A stretch of DNA of 10,229 bases from NCBI GenBank assembly GCA_002342165.1, contig DDPM01000113.1, positions 3,996-14,224 on the forward strand, read 5' to 3'. Origin of the DNA: Hylemonella sp. UBA2468. Its GTDB lineage: Bacteria > Pseudomonadota > Gammaproteobacteria > Burkholderiales > Burkholderiaceae_C. The notes under the pieces were generated by a model. It was not told where the DNA came from and did not search any database. It saw only the letters and a list, made by a program, of their open reading frames with translations. Shown here piece after piece: positions 6,007 to 10,229 of this stretch; within the stretch, counting starts at the first letter, position 1, and each line of letters starts with the position of its first letter. Both the position numbers and the translations under genes were made by a program.

Positions 6007-7200
6007 TCAGAGCGCCTTGTCTCCTATTTTTGCAATCTTTGCCATCAAGCGCACATCGGGGCCGATGCGCTGCACATCGGTGAATTCAAGGTTGGGGGTC
6101 TGCAAAAGCTCGGTAAATGGGCCTAACTGCAGCATGCCTTGGCCTTGCCCCAGCAGTTTGGGTGCCATGTACACCAAAAGTTCGTCCACCAACAGCTCGC
6201 GTATCAAAGAACCATTGAGCTTGTGTCCTGCTTCAACGTGCAGTTCGTTCACTTCGCGGCGCGCCAGATCTTGAATCATGGCTTGCAGATCGACTTTGGC
6301 TGAAGATGTATTCACTTGCGGACAATGCGCCAGCTTGACCCCCAAGGCTTCAAGTGTGGCCTGTTTGGCTTCAAAGGGCGCTGCTTGCTGCAGTGCTGCG
6401 GGTACCGCGTGGTAAACCCAAACTTCACGGCCTGAACTTTGAATGTTGTCAAGCAGTTTTGCGTTTAGGGGCAGCTCTAAGCGGCTGTCCACCACAACCA
6501 CATGAGGCTGGCGCAGGGTGGGTGCCTCGCGCACGTCCAGCCTTGGGTTGTCTTGCAGCACGGTGCCTATGCCTGTGAGCACGGCGCAAGCGCGGGCACG
6601 CCACGCATGGCCGTCAGCCCGCGCCGCCTCAGAAGTGATCCACTGGCTCTGCCCGTTTTCAAGGGCGGTTTGACCGTCCAGACTTGCCGCAATTTTCATG
6701 CGCACCCAGGGGGTGCCACGCTCCATACGGCTGAAAAACCCCACATTGAGCTCGCGGGCTTCGTCGTGCAGGGCTTTAAACGGCTCGTGGGTTAGGTCCA
6801 GTAACTGCGCCTGAACCCCCGCTGCTTGAAGTTTGGCCAAACCTTGCCCTGATACCAAGGGGTTGGGGTCTGGCGCCAAGGCCAGAACTTGAGACACGCC
6901 CGCAGCCAACAGAGCATCGCAACAGGGGCCTGTGCGTCCCACATGCGAGCAGGGCTCCAGGGTGACATAGGCTGTTGCCCCTTTGGTAGTGTGGCCAGCG
7001 TTGCGGGCTGCGTTGATGGCCATGATTTCTGCATGGGGTCCACCCACTTGTTGGGTGTGGCCCTGCCCAATGCACTCTCCTTGCGGGTTGACCAACACGC
7101 AACCCACCGCCGGGTTGGGCGGGCACAGCAAGCGAGCTCGATGCGCCTGTTGGAGTGCTTGACCCATCCAGGCTTGTGTGGCTGCAAAAGGAGACGACAT
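6007..7200 (-). CDS. ribD: Bifunctional pyrimidine deaminase / reductase RibD
   Basis: RibD deaminates 2,5-diamino-6-ribosylamino-4-pyrimidinone 5'-phosphate and then reduces the ribosyl side chain with NADPH. The N-terminal deaminase (about 1–150) shows the zinc site: HAE (56–58, His ligand and catalytic Glu), and PCSHVGRTGPCC with Cys84 and Cys93. The C-terminal reductase (about 165–395) starts VRMKIAASLDGQTA and has GQSQWITSEAARADGH, TGIGTVLQDNPRLDVR, and the late HVEAGHKLNGSLI and YMAPKLLGQG segments. At 397 residues it is slightly longer than the usual 360–380. Its ATG lies only 34 bases after the pilE stop, with no terminator or FMN riboswitch between them. It is followed by ribE after 17 bases. 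In many betaproteobacteria nrdR precedes ribD; here a pilin gene does. Confidence 0.97.
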   Translation of the reverse strand: MSSPFAATQAWMGQALQQAHRARLLCPPNPAVGCVLVNPQGECIGQGHTQQVGGPHAEIMAINAARNAGHTTKGATAYVTLEPCSHVGRTGPCCDALLAAGVSQVLALAPDPNPLVSGQGLAKLQAAGVQAQLLDLTHEPFKALHDEARELNVGFFSRMERGTPWVRMKIAASLDGQTALENGQSQWITSEAARADGHAWRARACAVLTGIGTVLQDNPRLDVREAPTLRQPHVVVVDSRLELPLNAKLLDNIQSSGREVWVYHAVPAALQQAAPFEAKQATLEALGVKLAHCPQVNTSSAKVDLQAMIQDLARREVNELHVEAGHKLNGSLIRELLVDELLVYMAPKLLGQGQGMLQLGPFTELLQTPNLEFTDVQRIGPDVRLMAKIAKIGDKAL

Positions 7201-7234
7201 CAGCCCAGTTTAATGCCCGAGCAGGCAGTGAGAT

Positions 7235-7699
7235 TTAGCGCCAACAAGTGTCGCGCACAGTGGTGCTGGCGGCTACCCCGGCCACCACATTCCCCCTGAG
7301 GCCGGTTTCGGTGAGGGTGAATGAGCCGCATTGATCATTGGACATGGACGAGTTGGACACGGGCGTCATGACCAGTTTGAATGTGCTGGACGTGACCACG
7401 CTGCTGGCAGTGTCCAACTGGTACACCGCTGTGCTGTCTGTGGGCGATTGCTTAAGATTGGCAGGCATTTGACTGGCCCAGGTGTTGCCCGCTCGGTCTT
7501 GGTTGAAACGGTCGTTGGCAGAGTAAAAGCGCTGCATGAATTGTGCTGCCGACACCAGTTGGGTTCGAGCATCGGCCCGGCGCGAGCGCGCCACATGCTC
7601 CTGGTAAGACGGTATGGCAATGGCCGCCAGTATGCCAATGATGGCCACAGTGATCATGAGTTCGATCAGGGTGAAACCGCGAGAGAAATGAAGGTTCAT
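7235..7699 (-). CDS. pilE: Type IV pilin, PilE-type
   Basis: This is a type IV pilin of 154 residues. The short leader MNLHFSRG is cut by prepilin peptidase before Phe9; mature residue +5 is the conserved Glu (FTLIE). The hydrophobic helix [20 protein letters not shown] forms the membrane anchor and fibre core and ends in [14 protein letters not shown]. The globular domain has two Cys, 124 ([15 protein letters not shown]) and 152 (TCWR, four from the end), which should form the C-terminal D-region disulfide. CG...L..TG..G near the C-terminus is typical of betaproteobacterial PilE proteins next to pilY1, which are minor or accessory pilins in several species. It lies 61 bases after pilY1. I see no sigma-54 type promoter in that gap, which argues for cotranscription with pilY1 rather than separate high-level expression. 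Confidence 0.93.
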   Translation of the reverse strand: MNLHFSRGFTLIELMITVAIIGILAAIAIPSYQEHVARSRRADARTQLVSAAQFMQRFYSANDRFNQDRAGNTWASQMPANLKQSPTDSTAVYQLDTASSVVTSSTFKLVMTPVSNSSMSNDQCGSFTLTETGLRGNVVAGVAASTTVRDTCWR

Positions 7700-7760
7700 A
7701 TGAGGTCTTTATGGAAAAACAATAAGTTTGGAGTGAATACATGGCGAGCTTCGAGTCACC

Positions 7761-10229
7761 TCAGCGCAAGTAGAGCTGGCGCCACTCCCGAGAGGCAATG
7801 GAAGCGGTGGAGCAGCCTGCCAAAGCGCAGTTGATGTTCAAGGAGTTGGATGCCGAGCTGCTGGCCGAAATGAGGATGAAGCTTTGCGTGGTGCTGGGCC
7901 CAGAAGGGCTTGTGGATGCTGAAGTGGAGCCGGCGCCTGACCCTGAGCCCGGTTTTCCGGGGGTTGGCAACACCATCAGTGCGGTGCTGATGCCTTTCGC
8001 GCCAATTTCGCTCACCATCTTGGCTGAAGTGTTGGCCCCTGAAGTGGTGGTTCCGCCCGAATTGGTGCCAAAAATAGAGGCCCAGTTTTTCTTGTCAATG
8101 TCGGGCGCTTTACTGGGATTGGCGCCGTAAAGGCCATCAATCCAAATTTCCCATTGGGTGCCGCTTCCGGTTTGAATGCAGGGGTCCCGAGACACATTGG
8201 CAGGCGACAAACTGGCCACGTAAAGCGTGCGTGAATTTCGATACCCCAGTTTGCGCAGTGGAAAGACCACTCGTTCCCCTGCGTTGGGCAAATCCAGCGT
8301 CCAACCCAGCTTGTTGCTCCAGTCAATCACCTGAAGTGGACCACCTGCGGCGGTGGTGAGGTCGCCATCAACCATGACCCTTGCATCGAGTTTGCTGGAA
8401 GCTATGGGATAAACCACGGACTGAGCGTTCAACGAGGTGCCAAACGCCGCTTTATCCCACAAACCAAAAAGCGATTGAGTGTTGTAGGGGGGGGGCATGT
8501 CTTTAAGTTCGAAAAATTTACCCGTACCCACCACCACCATGCGCCCACTGATGGGGTGGTTGACGACCTCTGGAGCCGCCGTGATGGGCTTTAAGGTCCC
8601 GGTGTTGAACAGCAGTTCGGGTGCGGGCCATTTGCTGGGGTCTTTGTTGCTTAGGTCAAAGCGCCACACATTGCCCCTCAGGTCGCCGGCATAGGCACCC
8701 AGCACCCGTTGCGCACCGGAGTCCAGTACCAGTTTCACACCCCCCAATCCGTTTTTATAAGTGGTGGTAACCCCGTTACTGATAACGGACCATGGTCCAC
8801 CGGTGGCACTGGGGGTTTGCAATTCCCGAATCAACTCACCAGTAGCCAAATTGATGACGAACAAACTGGCGATGCCGCTGGTGCTTTCATAACCATTTCC
8901 CACAAAACCGGCCCAAAGGCTCGGGTTGGCTGATGGGTCCAACCCATTGGTAGGGCCTGCTTGAATTTCAGACAACACATAGCCCAAATTGGCAAAACCG
9001 CTGGTGTTGGGGCTGACCTCCCACAACACCGTGCCCGTACCTAAATTAGAGGTGCCGCCCCGCAAAGGTTCCGTGACGTTCAGGGCATAAAGGCTTTTGG
9101 CCCCGGCACCGGTGCTGCCCAGCAACAACTGCTTCCAGCTGCCTGAAAAAAAAGCGTCGGTTTCGGTTTGGGGGCCGTCTACGAAATACTGGTGGGTGTA
9201 GTAGCGGTCGGCCAGTGCCGACATTTTGGGCAGCACACTTCGAGGTACAAAGCCAAAAATCTCTTGTCCGCCTGCGACACCTGGGCTGCCATCGCGAAAG
9301 GCATGCAATATGCCGTCGTTCCCGCCTACCCACAACACGCCCTCGCTTCGAGCAGCCAAAGTGCTGCGGTAAGCCGTGTAGGCGGCACCGGTCCCAGGCA
9401 GGGGATTGCTGGAGTTGAGCACTTCCATGGCCACCGGACTGAAGCCGCTTTTCGCGTCGCTGGCTTCTCGAAACGGGGCACCCTTGATCATGATGGGTGT
9501 GGAGTTGACCATATCTCCCAAGACTGTCAAGCGTTCTCTGAAGCCGCCAGCGTCGCCTTCTTTGCTTTGGTCGCCTCGCAAAAAATTGATCATGTCGGCG
9601 TTGCGGGCAACTGCAGGCAGGTCGTTGAGCATACCCGCAGAGCTCATGGCGCTCAGGGTAAAACTCACACTGCGCGCGCTGCTGGAATTCGGCGCTGCTC
9701 CAGTGCCCACGACCAAGTTGCGGCTGCCATGGGCGGGAATGTTGCTGATGAGCTTGCCCGCAGCATCTTTGGCCACCACCTGCCAAGCGATGCTGCCTTG
9801 GTTGCCTGCGTCATCCAACTCATACGCCGTGATGTTGCCGGTCCAGCTGCCGGTGGTGTATTGGGGCGTGTATTTGCGCGTATCAACATTGAGCGAGGCG
9901 GTGGATACGGCCACACCGGACTGGGTATTGGTAATTTGCCGAATGCTGGCCATCATGGCATCAATGCTGTCGTTGAGCGACTGCGAGTCGGTCGCTGTCA
10001 GTATGCTGCCCCGTCCGTTCAGTGTGGCGTGCCACATGTCGTCTATGGCCGTGGGGTCATCTGTGTCGGGAATTGGCCAAGAAAGTGTCCCCGCTTTGAG
10101 TTTGCTCAAGTTGGCGGCATTGGGCTCCAAAGTGCCCCAAATACCCAAGCCAATGGCGTAAAACGACATGTTTTGCCAAAACGATTCATTGGTGGGGCTG
10201 GCGGGTACGTTGTTGGCCAAGTCGGGTCG
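7761..10229 (-). CDS. pilY1: PilY1/PilC-type pilus tip adhesin, C-terminal part (5' end outside window)
   Basis: PilY1 sits at the type IV pilus tip, aids pilus assembly and acts in adhesion and surface sensing. The frame is open to the window edge (RPDLANNVP...); a TTG at 10220 is internal, so the N-terminal signal and domain are missing. Residues here are numbered from that TTG. A linker region (1–230) ends in NFLRGDQSKEG. The C-terminal beta-propeller follows: LGDMVNSTPI (234–243), WVGGNDGILHAFRDG (297–311), YFVDGP (345–350), LYALNVTEP, GNGYES (441–446) and AYAGDLRGNVWRFDL (509–523). The protein closes with a Ser/Gly/Thr-rich linker (720–795), a Cys pair (798, 803) and the tail REWRQLYLR. 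The Asp-rich calcium loop that precedes YAGDL in Pseudomonas is not evident. Codons 576–578 are a C9 run and codons 357–358 contain a T8 run, both slip-prone. Confidence 0.93.
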   Translation of the reverse strand, partial: RPDLANNVPASPTNESFWQNMSFYAIGLGIWGTLEPNAANLSKLKAGTLSWPIPDTDDPTAIDDMWHATLNGRGSILTATDSQSLNDSIDAMMASIRQITNTQSGVAVSTASLNVDTRKYTPQYTTGSWTGNITAYELDDAGNQGSIAWQVVAKDAAGKLISNIPAHGSRNLVVGTGAAPNSSSARSVSFTLSAMSSAGMLNDLPAVARNADMINFLRGDQSKEGDAGGFRERLTVLGDMVNSTPIMIKGAPFREASDAKSGFSPVAMEVLNSSNPLPGTGAAYTAYRSTLAARSEGVLWVGGNDGILHAFRDGSPGVAGGQEIFGFVPRSVLPKMSALADRYYTHQYFVDGPQTETDAFFSGSWKQLLLGSTGAGAKSLYALNVTEPLRGGTSNLGTGTVLWEVSPNTSGFANLGYVLSEIQAGPTNGLDPSANPSLWAGFVGNGYESTSGIASLFVINLATGELIRELQTPSATGGPWSVISNGVTTTYKNGLGGVKLVLDSGAQRVLGAYAGDLRGNVWRFDLSNKDPSKWPAPELLFNTGTLKPITAAPEVVNHPISGRMVVVGTGKFFELKDMPPPYNTQSLFGLWDKAAFGTSLNAQSVVYPIASSKLDARVMVDGDLTTAAGGPLQVIDWSNKLGWTLDLPNAGERVVFPLRKLGYRNSRTLYVASLSPANVSRDPCIQTGSGTQWEIWIDGLYGANPSKAPDIDKKNWASIFGTNSGGTTTSGANTSAKMVSEIGAKGISTALMVLPTPGKPGSGSGAGSTSASTSPSGPSTTQSFILISASSSASNSLNINCALAGCSTASIASREWRQLYLR
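8487..8495 (-). repeat. C9 homopolymer in pilY1 (possible phase-variation tract)
   Basis: Nine consecutive C on the coding strand spell Pro576–Pro578 in the propeller. A gain or loss of one base would cut off about 241 residues, including the last propeller blades and the C-terminal tail. PilC of Neisseria, a homologue, is switched by a poly-G tract. That this tract varies in the same way is an inference. Confidence 0.85.
9146..9153 (-). repeat. T8 homopolymer in pilY1
   Basis: Eight T on the coding strand cover the two Phe codons of DAFFSGSW (357–358) and the first base of the next codon. It is the second slip-prone run in the same gene, weaker than the C9 tract because A/T runs of this length are more common by chance. 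Confidence 0.8.

Noticed and set aside
7742..7760. Possible terminator hairpin after pilY1 (GGTGA...TCGCC)
   Set aside because: The stem is five pairs with a wobble, the loop is eight bases, and no T run follows.
7700..7760. Sigma-54 promoter for the pilin gene
   Set aside because: No GG-N10-GC (TGGCAC...TTGC) element can be found in the gap between pilY1 and pilE.
9046..9786. Second minus-strand frame of 246 codons inside pilY1
   Set aside because: It is an offset frame of pilY1, rich in Arg, Gln and Cys with no fold-like pattern, as expected for an out-of-frame shadow.
9406..10161. Long plus-strand open frame opposite pilY1 (251 codons)
   Set aside because: It is antisense to a clearly conserved PilY1 domain, resembles no family I know, and is typical of shadow frames in GC-rich coding DNA.

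Overview
This window looks like chromosomal DNA of a betaproteobacterium, most likely Burkholderiales and probably Comamonadaceae-like. The placement rests on protein style (PilE/PilY1 type, the RibB–RibX fusion layout, TolQ) and on the order rib genes–nusB–aminotransferase–tol. It was judged from memory, not by a search. Every gene I can support lies on the minus strand, so transcription runs from high to low coordinates. Coding density is very high: no intergenic gap exceeds about 65 bases, and I see no tRNA, rRNA, CRISPR, insertion sequence or convincing intrinsic terminator.

In the direction of transcription, the window opens inside pilY1 (10229–7761), whose 5' part lies outside. It is followed by a pilE-type major pilin gene (7699–7235). 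Only 34 bases later the riboflavin cluster starts: ribD (7200–6007) and ribE, the riboflavin synthase alpha subunit (5989–5348). Two genes that do not belong to flavin synthesis follow: an arsenate-reductase-type arsC (5348–4833) and an aquaporin/glycerol-channel gene (4833–4162). Both are joined by one-base stop/start overlaps (TAATG, TGATG). The flavin genes then resume with a RibB–RibX (ribBA-like) locus (4117–2993) and ribH (2936–2457). Downstream are nusB (2404–1871), a PLP-dependent aminotransferase (1874–687) and tolQ (650 to beyond base 1).

RibD, RibE, RibB and RibH together supply every riboflavin step that starts from the GTP cyclohydrolase II product and from ribulose 5-phosphate, except the unassigned phosphatase. 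No functional GTP cyclohydrolase II is visible here, because the RibA-like domain has lost its zinc and catalytic motifs. RibA must therefore be encoded elsewhere.

Four points deserve a second look. (1) An in-frame TGA splits the ribB part of ribBX, with the frame intact on both sides. (2) The 44-base gap before ribBX holds two interleaved perfect inverted repeats (7 and 6 bp) that could form a pseudoknot or switch covering the ribosome binding site. (3) pilY1 contains a C9 tract that could make it phase-variable, plus a T8 tract. (4) The arsC–aquaporin pair is embedded, translationally coupled, inside a riboflavin operon.
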